A DNA stretch of 64,000 bases from UBA5704 sp036264355. Lineage in GTDB: Bacteria; Acidobacteriota; Thermoanaerobaculia; Multivoradales; UBA5704. Under the pieces are notes generated by a model. That model did no database searches. It was not told where the DNA came from and saw nothing but the letters and a program-made list of their open reading frames with translations. Positions 49,260 through 58,009 of the stretch are shown here, in pieces. The stretch is taken from assembly GCA_036264355.1 (NCBI GenBank), contig DATARD010000394.1:1-64000 (forward strand). Direction: 5' to 3'. Made by a program: the position numbers and the translations under genes. Within the stretch, counting starts at the first letter, position 1. Every line of letters begins with the position of its first letter.

Positions 49260-50963
49260 TCACTTCTTCAGCGGCGGCGTCACCTCGGCCTCGGCGGTGA
49301 GGATGTGGTTGCTCAAGGGATCGAAGATCGCCACGACCAGGTGTTGCTTGACGTCGCGCAGCTTGAGCTTGGTCTGGTATTTGAAAAATGCGCCTTTGGG
49401 CGGCGCCGTGGGCGAGGAGAGCTTGAGCGGCACCACGGGGATGTCCGACTTGTCGCCGTTGACGTCGATCGCCGCCACCCGCAGCTCCAGCTCGGCGACG
49501 TATTTCCCCTCGTAGGGGACGACGGTGACCTGGTCGCCGGGGATGCCGAGGGTGATCTGCATCTCCATCTCGTGCCGGCCGGACTTGACCGGCGCGGCGA
49601 CCTGGAGAGGCATCGGGCTCGCTCCCGGCGCGTTGCCGAACAGCATCGCGCTCTCCACCATCATGGAGACCTCGCTCTTGCGCGACAGGTCGAGGAAGCC
49701 CGCGCGCGAGCGCACCTTGAAGCCGGGGCGTGTCACGTCGACGGTCACCTTGTGGCGCTGGTCGTTCTTCTGCCAGCTCGGGGTGAAGCCCAGCCAGTAG
49801 TACGAGCGGGTGTCCTCGGAGGCATTGGGCAGCGCCTTCTCGCGCAGGCTGTTGAGCAGCGCCTTGCCGCCGGTCTGGCTGGCCACGAACTCCAGCGAGC
49901 CTTTGATCTCCTGGTCGCGGATGTTGAGGCCCGCAGGCGCCGGGCTGGTCTCCGAGGCGTCGGGGTTGTTGCTCTGGAGGCCCGGCACGTCGACCGTGTA
50001 GATGGTGTAGCCCAGGCGGTTGGCGGTGTCGGTCAGTGGCCGCAGCAGGTCCTCGCCCTCCGGCACGTCGCGGTCGACCACCGGCCGGTTGGGGTCGTTG
50101 ACCACGTAGTCGGCGGGCGAATACGGCCAGCCCCCCGCGAGCAGGATCATCACCTTGCGGCCCGGCGGCGAGGCGAAACCGCGCATCGTGCTGACCGCCG
50201 CGCCGACCACCCGGCTCACCTGGTCGCCGATGTGGCGCGCGAAGGAGACCTCTTCCAGGCTGAGCTGCTGCGAGAAGGAGGTGCGCGGACCGCGCACCAC
50301 GCCCAGGTTCGCCGAGAGCCTCTGGGTCGACTCGAAGCTGTGCAGCTCGGAGAGGCGCTGCAAGCCGTACGATTCGCGCCCGATCGCCTGATCGAGGGCG
50401 CGGTTGAGCGCCCGCTCCGAATTGGACCACGAGGTGAGCATGGTCACCTGCTTGCCGTCATACGCCACGATGGCCATGCGATCGTCGGGACCGAGCAGGG
50501 AGAGATCCTTCTTGAGCGATTTCAGCACCTCGTCGCGGCGCGGCCCGAGGGGAAAGAAGTCGTCGATGAAGACGAGATAGCTGGTGCCGACCGGGCTGCC
50601 CGGAGCGATGCTCGGCAGGCCGGGAACCGGCGGCGCCGAGTCCGTCGGATCGGCGACCGGGGAGACGGCCTCGCCGCCGCGCACCTCGGAGAAGTAGGTC
50701 ACCGGCACCTCCTTGCCGTCGACCCGCAGGCGGAAGTCACCGGGGCGCAGGCCGGCCACCCGATTCCCCTGCTTGTCGGTGACCACCACCTCGACGTTGA
50801 CCACCCGCACGTCGATCTGCTCCCCGAACACGCTCGCCGGTGCCTCGGCCGGTTTCTGCGCCGGAGCCTGAGGTGCCTGAGGTGTCTGAGGTGTTTGAGA
50901 AAGGGCCGGCACCGCCGCGGCCAGCAGCGCCACGGCATGGAAGAACCGTCGGCTCGATCGCAT
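49260..50963 (-). CDS. VWFA-related secreted protein, copy 2
   Basis: The second of two consecutive ATGs (50963) fits the AGGAGG best, giving 567 aa. Signal peptide, Pro/Ala/Gln linker, IDVRVVNVEVVVTDKQGNRV, then a VWA domain with YLVFIDDFFPLGPRR at the metal site (again not DxSxS), GRKVMILLAGGWPYS and YWLGFTPSWQKNDQRHK. The last 150 residues resemble copy 3. Confidence 0.85.
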   Translation of the reverse strand: MRSSRRFFHAVALLAAAVPALSQTPQTPQAPQAPAQKPAEAPASVFGEQIDVRVVNVEVVVTDKQGNRVAGLRPGDFRLRVDGKEVPVTYFSEVRGGEAVSPVADPTDSAPPVPGLPSIAPGSPVGTSYLVFIDDFFPLGPRRDEVLKSLKKDLSLLGPDDRMAIVAYDGKQVTMLTSWSNSERALNRALDQAIGRESYGLQRLSELHSFESTQRLSANLGVVRGPRTSFSQQLSLEEVSFARHIGDQVSRVVGAAVSTMRGFASPPGRKVMILLAGGWPYSPADYVVNDPNRPVVDRDVPEGEDLLRPLTDTANRLGYTIYTVDVPGLQSNNPDASETSPAPAGLNIRDQEIKGSLEFVASQTGGKALLNSLREKALPNASEDTRSYYWLGFTPSWQKNDQRHKVTVDVTRPGFKVRSRAGFLDLSRKSEVSMMVESAMLFGNAPGASPMPLQVAAPVKSGRHEMEMQITLGIPGDQVTVVPYEGKYVAELELRVAAIDVNGDKSDIPVVPLKLSSPTAPPKGAFFKYQTKLKLRDVKQHLVVAIFDPLSNHILTAEAEVTPPLKK

Positions 50964-51109
50964 CATCTCCTCCTGGGGCTTCTTTTCATCATCGTCTACA
51001 ACCGGCAGCCCGGCTGTTTTCTTTCGCTGTTCGTCGAAGCTTGTCATGAATCTCGGCTCACCGCACCGCTGATGGTACGATCCTCATCATCCATCGTAGG
51101 CTTCTGCTG

Positions 51110-51261
51110 AGCCTCCTGGGAGGGAGCGACCTCTGCCACCTCATGAATGGCCGTCCTGGTGGGACTGGGATCTCGGTCTCAGTGTCCATCTGCTCAAGCG
51201 AATGGAGGACCGCGACTTTACGAGGTGGACCTCCGTCGTTACGGCCTATCCTCTGAGCTGA
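51110..51261 (+). pseudogene. DUF4258 remnant with internal deletion
   Basis: The frame ending at 51259-51261 reads WDWDLGLSVHLLKRMEDRDFT, the head of a DUF4258 protein, then jumps to VVTAYPLS, the family end. The part between (about 50 residues) is missing, and the frame is shifted at the join: a neighbouring frame still reads EVDLRR. No normal start is present. DUF4258 usually precedes DUF2283, and DUF2283 follows after 3 nt. Confidence 0.65.
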
Positions 51262-51264
51262 CCT

Positions 51265-51534
51265 ATGAAAGAGCCCTATCTGGAAATCACCTTCCGCCAC
51301 GGTCGACCACTGGCGGCCTATCTTTATCTTCCTCGGGAGGGCGATGAGAAGAGCGTCCGAACCGAACAGGCCGCTCCGGGCCTGTTGATCGACTTCGCCG
51401 CAGGGGGCCGGCCCATCGGTCTGGAGATCACGGCCCCCGGCAAGGTCTCCGCATCCACGATCAACCGCGTCCTGGCCGGTCTCGGCCTCGCTCCACTGCC
51501 GGACGCCGATCTTGCCCCGTTGAAAGCCGCCTGA
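51265..51534 (+). CDS. DUF2283 family protein
   Basis: The 89-aa protein has YLEITFRHGRPLAAYLYL and LLIDFAAGGRPIGLEI, the DUF2283 pattern, with a longer C-terminus. DUF4258-DUF2283 pairs resemble toxin-antitoxin modules; here the partner is a remnant, so this is the surviving half. Confidence 0.8.
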   Translation: MKEPYLEITFRHGRPLAAYLYLPREGDEKSVRTEQAAPGLLIDFAAGGRPIGLEITAPGKVSASTINRVLAGLGLAPLPDADLAPLKAA

Positions 51535-51587
51535 GACCGATCCGGGCGGGATGAAAAGTCCACTCGCCCAGGTCCTTCCATCTCGCC

Positions 51588-53336
51588 CTACTTGGCCGAC
51601 TTGCCGCCGCCGCGGCTGATCGTTGCTTCTCCCCAGAGCAGCTTGTCGTGTACCGCGTCCTGCACCGTGAAGCGCAGCACCCGTTCTCCCCGGCGCACGC
51701 GGAAGGTCGATTGAAAGCGCACCAGCTCGCCGGCCGGCGGCACCTGCTTCACCACCGCGCGCAGGACGACCGGCGGCAGGTCCAGCGGATCGTTCGAGTC
51801 GTCCAGCGAGGTGACATGGAGCGGCAGCTCGGCCTGGTAACCTGCCGCCGTCTGCACGAAGCTCAAGGCCTCGGAGGGAACGCCCAGGGTGATCGGCACC
51901 TCGACGGCGGAGAGGCCGGACGACGAGGTGCCGCCCAGCTCGACGTAGAGCTTCTTTTCGGGCACGGTGCGGCCTAGCATCAGCTCGCCTTCGATCGACA
52001 TCGCGCTCTCCGCCGCCCGCGAGACGTCGGTGAAGCTGCGGCGCGACCGCACCCCGATGCCGGAACGCCGCGACTCCAGGCGGACGCTGTGCCGCCGCCC
52101 GTCGCCGCGCCAGGTGGGGGAGAAGCCGATCCAGTAGTAGGTGCCGGTGTCGGCCACCAAACGGTCGAGGGCGGTCAGCCGGTTCGAGTTGAGCGAGCTC
52201 TTGCCGCCCGTCCAGTTGGCGAGCAGCTCCATGCCGTACTGGGAGTCGAGCTCCCAGCGCGAGGAGATGAATTCGCCGTGCGGCGCGCCGTGGCGGAAAG
52301 GACCCTGCTCGGACGCCTCGATCGGCACCGGCGAGGTCTCGATCCCCGGCACGTCGACCGGATAGAGGGTGTAGCTCAGCCGGTTGGCGGTGTCGATCAG
52401 CTCCGGATACAGGCTCGGCGCGAGATCGACCGGCCAGCCGCCAGAGAGGAGGAGCGCCGTCTTGCGGCCGGGCGCGCCGGAGAAGCCACGCAGCGCGGCG
52501 ACCGCGGCGGCGAGCGTCTTGTGCGCCTGAGCCACCGCGATCCAGGGGACGCCGGAGTAGTTGCGCGCGAACGGCGTGCGGAAGGAGGAGTCCGGCGTGC
52601 CGTCCGGCCCCACCAGCACCGAAGCCATGTCCACCGCCTCCGGCACGCCGTTGGCGAAGCCGAAGAAGTCGCGGTCGCCTTCGCCGATCCCGCTCTCCGC
52701 GTCGGCGAGACGGCGCAGCGCCGCGTCGTTGCGGAGCGACGTCCGCTCGACACGCATCTGGGCGCCGCCGGCCGCGCCGTGCGACGCCTTGTCCAGCGCG
52801 GCATGCACGACCTTCTTGTCCGACGTCCAGTCCGCCAGCACCGACAGCTTCTGGCCATCGAAAGCCACCACCGCCACCTGGTCGCCGGCTCCCAGCCGGT
52901 CGAGGTCGCCGTTCAGCCGCCGCACCACCTGCTCGAGGTGGGTCTGCAGACTGAACGCCTGGTCGACGAAGATCAGCACGCTCCGCCCCACCGTCCCCTG
53001 CATCGGCGCCGGCACCGACCGGTCGCCGGAAGCCGCCGCGGCTCCGGCGGGCGCGGCCGTGCCATCCACCACCTCGGTGAAGTAGTCGATCGGCACTTCC
53101 TTGCCGTCCACCAGGAGGCGGAAGTCGGACGCCTTCAGGCCGCGCAGCCGCTCGCCTTTGCGGTCGGTGACCACCGCCTCGACGTTGACCACGCGCACGT
53201 CGATGGCTTCGGTGTAGCCCTGGTCCGGAGCCTGGGCCGGCTCGGCGGGTGGAATCACGTCAGCCGCCGCGGGCAACGCGGCCGGGACCATCAAGGCACC
53301 GGCGAGAAGAATTGATTTCAGAGACTGAACAACCAT
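51588..53336 (-). CDS. VWFA-related secreted protein, copy 3
   Basis: The 582-aa start has a consensus AAGGAGG. Signal peptide about 1-25, EAIDVRVVNVEAVVTDRKGE, ASDFRLLVDGKEV, VWA domain with SVLIFVDQAFSLQTHLEQ (no DxSxS), GRKTALLLSGGWPVDL, YYWIGFSPTWRGDGRRH, and a C-terminal domain ending DAVHDKLLWGEATIS. Closest in layout to copy 2. It lies upstream of copy 2 across the DUF4258/DUF2283 insert. Confidence 0.85.
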   Translation of the reverse strand: MVVQSLKSILLAGALMVPAALPAAADVIPPAEPAQAPDQGYTEAIDVRVVNVEAVVTDRKGERLRGLKASDFRLLVDGKEVPIDYFTEVVDGTAAPAGAAAASGDRSVPAPMQGTVGRSVLIFVDQAFSLQTHLEQVVRRLNGDLDRLGAGDQVAVVAFDGQKLSVLADWTSDKKVVHAALDKASHGAAGGAQMRVERTSLRNDAALRRLADAESGIGEGDRDFFGFANGVPEAVDMASVLVGPDGTPDSSFRTPFARNYSGVPWIAVAQAHKTLAAAVAALRGFSGAPGRKTALLLSGGWPVDLAPSLYPELIDTANRLSYTLYPVDVPGIETSPVPIEASEQGPFRHGAPHGEFISSRWELDSQYGMELLANWTGGKSSLNSNRLTALDRLVADTGTYYWIGFSPTWRGDGRRHSVRLESRRSGIGVRSRRSFTDVSRAAESAMSIEGELMLGRTVPEKKLYVELGGTSSSGLSAVEVPITLGVPSEALSFVQTAAGYQAELPLHVTSLDDSNDPLDLPPVVLRAVVKQVPPAGELVRFQSTFRVRRGERVLRFTVQDAVHDKLLWGEATISRGGGKSAK

Positions 53337-53364
53337 GAAAACCTCCTTGAGGTACCTGCGTCAA

Positions 53365-53691
53365 TCACAAGCTCACCCGGGTTTCGCCCCACAGCACAGC
53401 GCCGGCGACCGGATCGTCGACCGCGAAGACGACGTGCTGCTGCTCACCGCGGCCCGCCGGGCGCGCCGCGCCGAGCTCGACGCGCAGGCGCCGGTCCTTC
53501 TCCTCGCCGCTGAGACCTTTGACCCGTTTGCCCTGCGCGTCGGTGACCACCGTCTCCACGTTTACCACGCGGACGTCGATCGTTTCGTTGATGACCGGCG
53601 GTGTCTGCTCGGGAGCCGGCTGCGCGGCAAGAGACAGAGAGGCCACGACGGCGACCAGGACCAGCCCAGAAATCCGAACACGTGGAGCCAT
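53365..53691 (-). pseudogene. VWFA-related protein, copy 4, collapsed by in-frame deletion
   Basis: A GGAGGTGG ribosome-binding site and ATG (53691) open 108 codons. Residues 1-55 are the signal peptide and NETIDVRVVNVETVVTDAQG, the head of the VWFA-related family. Residues 56-108 (GEQQHVVFAVDDPVAGAVLWGETRVSL at the end) correspond to the last 50 residues of copy 3. About 450 residues including the whole VWA domain are missing while the frame is kept. It may still be expressed as a short secreted protein. Confidence 0.75.
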
Positions 53692-53838
53692 GCCACCTCC
53701 TCGGGGAACACAGCTTCACCAAAGCAAAGAAGATGCCGGAGGATCGGAACGGCAATCCCCCGGGAGCGATCGAGCCTTCAGCGTAAGGGACCGGACTCTG
53801 AGGAGGAGACGGGCGACCTCGGGAGAGGACGGGAGTGA

Positions 53839-54819
53839 CTACTTTGGGTTGAGCCGCCCCACCAGGTGTTTCACGATCTTCGGCCCGTGGTCCCGCGAGT
53901 TCTCGATGAAGATCTTGTCGGTGGCGCGGCCGGCCTGGATGGTGCCGGCGACGTAGAGGCCGGGGACGTTCGACTCGCAGGTCTCCGGGTTGTAGACCGG
54001 GATCAGACTGGTTGGATCGAGCTCGACGCCGCAGCGGCGCTCGAAGTCGGCGTCCGGGGTGTAGCCGATGAGGATGAACGACGCCTGGGCGGGCACGATC
54101 TCGCGGCCGTTCGGTCCTTCGACCTCGACACCTTCGCCGTCGCGGAAGGCGCGCACCACGGTGTTGAACCGCGCCGGGATCGAGCCCTCCTCGATGCGGT
54201 TCTCGATGTCCGGCTTGACCCAGTATTTGACCCCGGGCTTCACATGCGTGCCGCGATGGACCAGGCTCACCCGCACGCCGTTGCGCCAGAGATCGAGAGC
54301 GGCCTCGGCGGCGGTGTTGCCGGCCCCGATGATCACCACGTCGCGGCCATAATAAGGATAGGCCTCGGTGTAGCGGTAGGAGACCCATGGGAGGTCTTCC
54401 CCCGGCACGCCGAGATGGCGCGGGTTGCCGAAGTAGCCGGTCGCGAGCGCCACGGCCCGGGCCCGGTAGGTGGTCTTGCTGGTGCGGATGGTGAAGAGCC
54501 CGTCGCCGTCCTTCTTCACCTCGATGACATCTTCATAGAGGGCCAGCGGAACCTGGTACTGCTCCACCACGAAACGGTAATAGGCGAGCGCCTGCCGGCG
54601 CGTCGGCTTGGCGTCGGGGATGCTGAACGGCACGCCGGCGATCTCCAGCCGGTCGCGCGTGGTGAAGAATTCCATGAAGACGGGGTACTGCTGGATGGCA
54701 GAGGTCAAGGGGCCGCGGTCGACGAGCAGGACGGAGAGCCCCGCCTGCCGCGCCGCGGCCCCGATGGCGATCGCGGTGGGGCCTGCGCCCACCACGAGAA
54801 GATCCAGGATGTCGCTCAC
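53839..54819 (-). CDS. ypdA: YpdA/Bdr-like FAD-NAD(P)H disulphide reductase
   Basis: The GTG at 54819 overlaps the thiD stop (GTGA) with GGAGGAAGG upstream, giving 326 aa. Two dinucleotide folds are visible: VVGAGPTAIAIGAAA at the N-terminus and VVIIGAGNTAAEAAL in the middle. YPVFMEFFTT and GRATDKIFIENSRDHG match the putative bacillithiol disulphide reductase family. The usual CxxC of thioredoxin reductase is absent, as expected for YpdA. Confidence 0.87.
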   Translation of the reverse strand: MSDILDLLVVGAGPTAIAIGAAARQAGLSVLLVDRGPLTSAIQQYPVFMEFFTTRDRLEIAGVPFSIPDAKPTRRQALAYYRFVVEQYQVPLALYEDVIEVKKDGDGLFTIRTSKTTYRARAVALATGYFGNPRHLGVPGEDLPWVSYRYTEAYPYYGRDVVIIGAGNTAAEAALDLWRNGVRVSLVHRGTHVKPGVKYWVKPDIENRIEEGSIPARFNTVVRAFRDGEGVEVEGPNGREIVPAQASFILIGYTPDADFERRCGVELDPTSLIPVYNPETCESNVPGLYVAGTIQAGRATDKIFIENSRDHGPKIVKHLVGRLNPK

Positions 54820-55637
54820 GCTTCCTTCCTCCACTGGTAGAGATGATCCACGGGTCCGGTGCCGCCGCCGAGCGGGTATGCCGCCGCGAGAGCCCCGCGC
54901 AGCCAGGCGATCGCGCCTTCGACCGCGCGCGGTAGCGAGTCTCCCGCTGCAAGACGCGCCGCGAGGGCGGACGACAGGGTACAGCCGGTGCCATGGCTGG
55001 AGCCGGCGGCGAGGCGCGCGCCGGCGTAGCGGACCACCCGACCCTCCTGCAACAACAGGTCCACCACCTCGTCGCCTTCCGCATGGCCGCCCTTGGCGAG
55101 CACCGCGATTCCCGCTCCCCGTGTCGCTAACTCCGCCGCCGCGATCAGCCGTTCCTCCTCGGTCGCCACAGGGAGTCCGGTCAGCCGCGCCAGCTCCGGC
55201 AGGTTGGGAGTGACCACGGTGCAGAGCGGGAGAAGATCCTGGAGGATCGCTTCCACCGCGTCGTCCTGGAGCAGCGCGTCGCCGCTCTTCGCCACCATCA
55301 CCGGATCGAGAACGACGGGGATGGCACGTCCTTGGAGATGAACCCGCAACCGGCCGGCCACGGCGCGGACGATCGCGGCGTTCGCCAGCATGCCGATCTT
55401 CACCCCGTCGACTCCGATATCCTCGAACACGGCGTCGATCTGCGCCGCCACCATCTCCGGCGGCACCGCGAGCACCGCCCGCACCTCGCGTGTGTTCTGG
55501 GCGGTCAGCGCCGTGATCGCGCTCATGCCGTAGACGCCGTGCGCGGCGAAGGTCTTGAGATCGGCCTGGATGCCGGCACCGCCGCCCGAGTCCGAGCCGG
55601 CGATGGTCAACAGCCGGGCTGGGATGGGGATCGACAC
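54816..55637 (-). CDS. thiD: Hydroxymethylpyrimidine/phosphomethylpyrimidine kinase ThiD
   Basis: The 273-aa kinase of thiamin synthesis has TIAGSDSGGGAGIQADLKTF, GVYGMSAITALTAQNT, VVLDPVMVAKSGD, TPNLPEL and GSSHGTGCTLSSALAA (anion hole). No thiamin riboswitch is visible upstream. Co-directional with lgt and ypdA. Confidence 0.94.
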   Translation of the reverse strand: MSIPIPARLLTIAGSDSGGGAGIQADLKTFAAHGVYGMSAITALTAQNTREVRAVLAVPPEMVAAQIDAVFEDIGVDGVKIGMLANAAIVRAVAGRLRVHLQGRAIPVVLDPVMVAKSGDALLQDDAVEAILQDLLPLCTVVTPNLPELARLTGLPVATEEERLIAAAELATRGAGIAVLAKGGHAEGDEVVDLLLQEGRVVRYAGARLAAGSSHGTGCTLSSALAARLAAGDSLPRAVEGAIAWLRGALAAAYPLGGGTGPVDHLYQWRKEA

Positions 55638-55650
55638 GCGAGCCCCGGCG

Positions 55651-56466
55651 TCAGGCCGGCTGCGAGGGCGCCGACAGCGACCGCCGGGAGCGGACGAAGG
55701 CGAGGGTCGTGACGATCAGGAAGACGGCCACGCTGATCACCTGCGCCAGGGTGAAGCCGGCGAAGAAGCGGTCGTCCTTGGCGCGCAGGATCTCGACCAG
55801 GAAGCGCTCGACGGCGAGCAGGCCGAGGATGATCAGCGCCGTCTGCCCCTTGCGCAACCCGCGGCGGAAGAGCCACAGGCCGATCGCCCAGATCAGCAGA
55901 CAGGAGAGCGTCTCGTAGATCTGCGTCGGATGGACGCGCAGGAGCTGATCGTCCGCAATGTTGGGCGCGATCGACACGCCGAACATCTGGCGCAGCTCGC
56001 CGGCCGTGGTCGGCGGCAGGCCGACCGGGAAGGCGACACCCCAGGGGAGACTGGTCGGCCGGCCGTAGTCGTCGCCGACCAGGAAGCAGCCGATGCGGCC
56101 GATCGCATAGCCGAGCGCGAGCGCCGGAGCCACCGCGTCGGCCAGCTCCCAGACCGGCAGCCGCCGCTTCCTGATGGTGAACAGCACCGCCGCCGTGCCG
56201 AGGATGAAGCCGCCGTACCAGACCAGGCCCGAACGGTCGAACAGCAGATGCCAGTCGTGGTTCAGGATGGCGTAGTAGATCTTGGCGCCCAGAATGCCGC
56301 CGACGCCGGCGGCGAAGATCAGCGCGCTCGCGTCCTCCTCGTCGCCGATCCCGAGCTTGCGCATCCCCCAGCGGAGCTGCATGAAGCTGCCGAGGAAAGC
56401 GAAGACCAGCATCACCCCGAAGGGGCTGACCGAGAAGGAACCGATGTGGAAGAGCTCACTGATCAT
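55651..56466 (-). CDS. lgt: Prolipoprotein diacylglyceryl transferase
   Basis: The start at 56466 gives 271 aa. Seven membrane helices, WYGGFILG, and GYAIGRIGCFLVGDDYGRPT, the Lgt signature with the essential Arg, are present, as is HPTQIYE. The enzyme adds diacylglycerol to lipobox cysteines, such as the lipoproteins at 1-2161 and 29473-30351. Confidence 0.93.
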   Translation of the reverse strand: MISELFHIGSFSVSPFGVMLVFAFLGSFMQLRWGMRKLGIGDEEDASALIFAAGVGGILGAKIYYAILNHDWHLLFDRSGLVWYGGFILGTAAVLFTIRKRRLPVWELADAVAPALALGYAIGRIGCFLVGDDYGRPTSLPWGVAFPVGLPPTTAGELRQMFGVSIAPNIADDQLLRVHPTQIYETLSCLLIWAIGLWLFRRGLRKGQTALIILGLLAVERFLVEILRAKDDRFFAGFTLAQVISVAVFLIVTTLAFVRSRRSLSAPSQPA

Positions 56467-56528
56467 GGTGGCGTGGTCGCGGGCGGCGCAATGGTAGCAC
56501 GCCGGGAGACTGTACAATCGGCGCTCTT

Positions 56529-57572
56529 ATGATCGCCGACGCGAGCCGCGAGCAGATCGCCAGGCTGACGGAGCAGGTGCAACGGAGCAAGGGCGGCCGC
56601 TGGCTCGTCCTCACCCACGACAATCCCGATCCCGACGCCCTCGCCTCCGCCCTCATCCTCGCCCGCGTCCTCCGCGCGGCGTTCCAGCAGAAGGTCACCA
56701 CCGCCTACGGCGGCATCATCGGCCGGGCCGAGAACCGCGAGATGTTCAAGAGCCTGCGCCTGCGCTTCAGCCACATCCGCAACCTCAACCTGAAGCGCTA
56801 CCAGCACTTCGCCCTGGTGGACACGCAGCCGAAGAGCGGCAACAACCAGCTCCCGCCGCGCGTTGTGCCGGACGTTGTCATCGACCACCACCCCCTGCGC
56901 GCCGCCACCCGCAGCGGCGCGTTCTTCGACGTCCGGCCGGAGTACGGCGCCACCGCCACCATCCTCGCCGAATACCTGCTCGCCACCGGCGTGCGCTCCA
57001 CCCACGCCATCGCCACCGCGCTCATCTATGCCATCCGCTCCGAGACCCAGGACTTCGCCCGCGAGTACACCGGGCCGGACAAGGCGATCTACGACTGCTT
57101 CTTCCCGCAGGCCAACCACCGCCTGCTGGCGCGCATCCAGAGCCCCCGCCTCCCCCTTACCTATTTCAGCAACTTGCACAACGCGCTGGAGAGCCTGGAA
57201 TCGGTCGACACCCTGATCCTCACCCATCTGGGACCGGTCGAGCAGCCGGACATCGTGCCCGAGATCGCCGACCTGCTGCTGCGGATGGAAGGGAAGACCT
57301 GGTCGCTCTGCACCGGCCTGTTCAACGACCGGCTCTATCTCTCGATCCGCACCAGCAACCCGCGCGCCGATGCGGGCTCTCTGATGCACCGCCTCCTCGG
57401 CCGCCGCGGCAAGGGCGGAGGCCACGGCATGATCGCCGGCGGCTGGATCGATCTGAGCAAGGTGACCGCCGACGCCGACCGCCACAAGCTGCAACGGGAG
57501 CTCGGTCTCCGGCTCGCCAAAGAGCTGAAGAAGAACCCGGAGAAGATGATGCGGGTGGCGCTGCGGCTGTAG
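56529..57572 (+). CDS. DHH/DHHA1 family phosphoesterase (NrnA-like)
   Basis: The 347-aa protein has LTHDNPDPDALASALIL (motif I), LVDTQP, VIDHHP (DHH motif) and in the C-terminal DHHA1 domain GGGHGMIAGG. Relatives degrade nanoRNA, pAp or cyclic-dinucleotide products. A substrate cannot be fixed from sequence; a link with the c-di-AMP phosphodiesterase PgpH is possible. TACAAT at 56513-56518 is the likely -10. Confidence 0.88.
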   Translation: MIADASREQIARLTEQVQRSKGGRWLVLTHDNPDPDALASALILARVLRAAFQQKVTTAYGGIIGRAENREMFKSLRLRFSHIRNLNLKRYQHFALVDTQPKSGNNQLPPRVVPDVVIDHHPLRAATRSGAFFDVRPEYGATATILAEYLLATGVRSTHAIATALIYAIRSETQDFAREYTGPDKAIYDCFFPQANHRLLARIQSPRLPLTYFSNLHNALESLESVDTLILTHLGPVEQPDIVPEIADLLLRMEGKTWSLCTGLFNDRLYLSIRTSNPRADAGSLMHRLLGRRGKGGGHGMIAGGWIDLSKVTADADRHKLQRELGLRLAKELKKNPEKMMRVALRL

Positions 57573-57583
57573 GGGCGGTGGGC

Positions 57584-57952
57584 TCAGCCGACCTTCCCGA
57601 CCGCCACCGGGTCGAGGCTCTCCATCAACTGGCGCGCCGCCTCGACGCGGTTGTTCGCGACGTACACCACCGCCACCTGTGCCCCCGGATTCCGCGGCAG
57701 CCGGCCGTCGCGCGGCAACACGCCGAGCGACTCCTCGCCCTGGACGAACCACGGGATGTTCGCTTCTTCCAGGCGTGTCGTGATCAGCGAGAAGAATCCC
57801 ACCTCCGTGCTCTCCACGAGAGGAGAGAACTCCACCGCTCCACTCTCATGCTCGTCCTGTTCGTCCGCGCTCTCGGCAACCAGCGCGACGTCACAGTCGG
57901 CGCAGACGGAAACGCCCTCCTCAAACTCGGCCCCGCAATCAGGACAGAACAT
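57584..57952 (-). CDS. Zinc-ribbon plus DUF2007-like protein
   Basis: The 122-aa protein has one ribbon (CPDCGAEFEEGVSVCADCD) and a DUF2007-like alpha/beta domain (LITTRLEEANIPWFVQGEES, VVYVANNRVEAARQLM). It is the single-unit version of the 335-aa protein at 16904-17911. Role unknown; DUF2007 is labelled a putative signal-transducing protein. Confidence 0.75.
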   Translation of the reverse strand: MFCPDCGAEFEEGVSVCADCDVALVAESADEQDEHESGAVEFSPLVESTEVGFFSLITTRLEEANIPWFVQGEESLGVLPRDGRLPRNPGAQVAVVYVANNRVEAARQLMESLDPVAVGKVG

Positions 57953-58009
57953 CCGCTTCCTCCTCCTGGCTCAATGATTGACCCACGAACGGCGGCAGGA
58001 GCCCGACTT

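Noticed and set aside
47544..53315. Long + strand open frames opposite the VWFA array
   Set aside because: Antisense shadows rich in His, Arg, Val and Asp with no domain; the minus strand genes have signals and ribosome-binding sites.
54816..55650. Thiamin riboswitch near thiD
   Set aside because: The upstream spacer to lgt is 13 bp, too short for a riboswitch.
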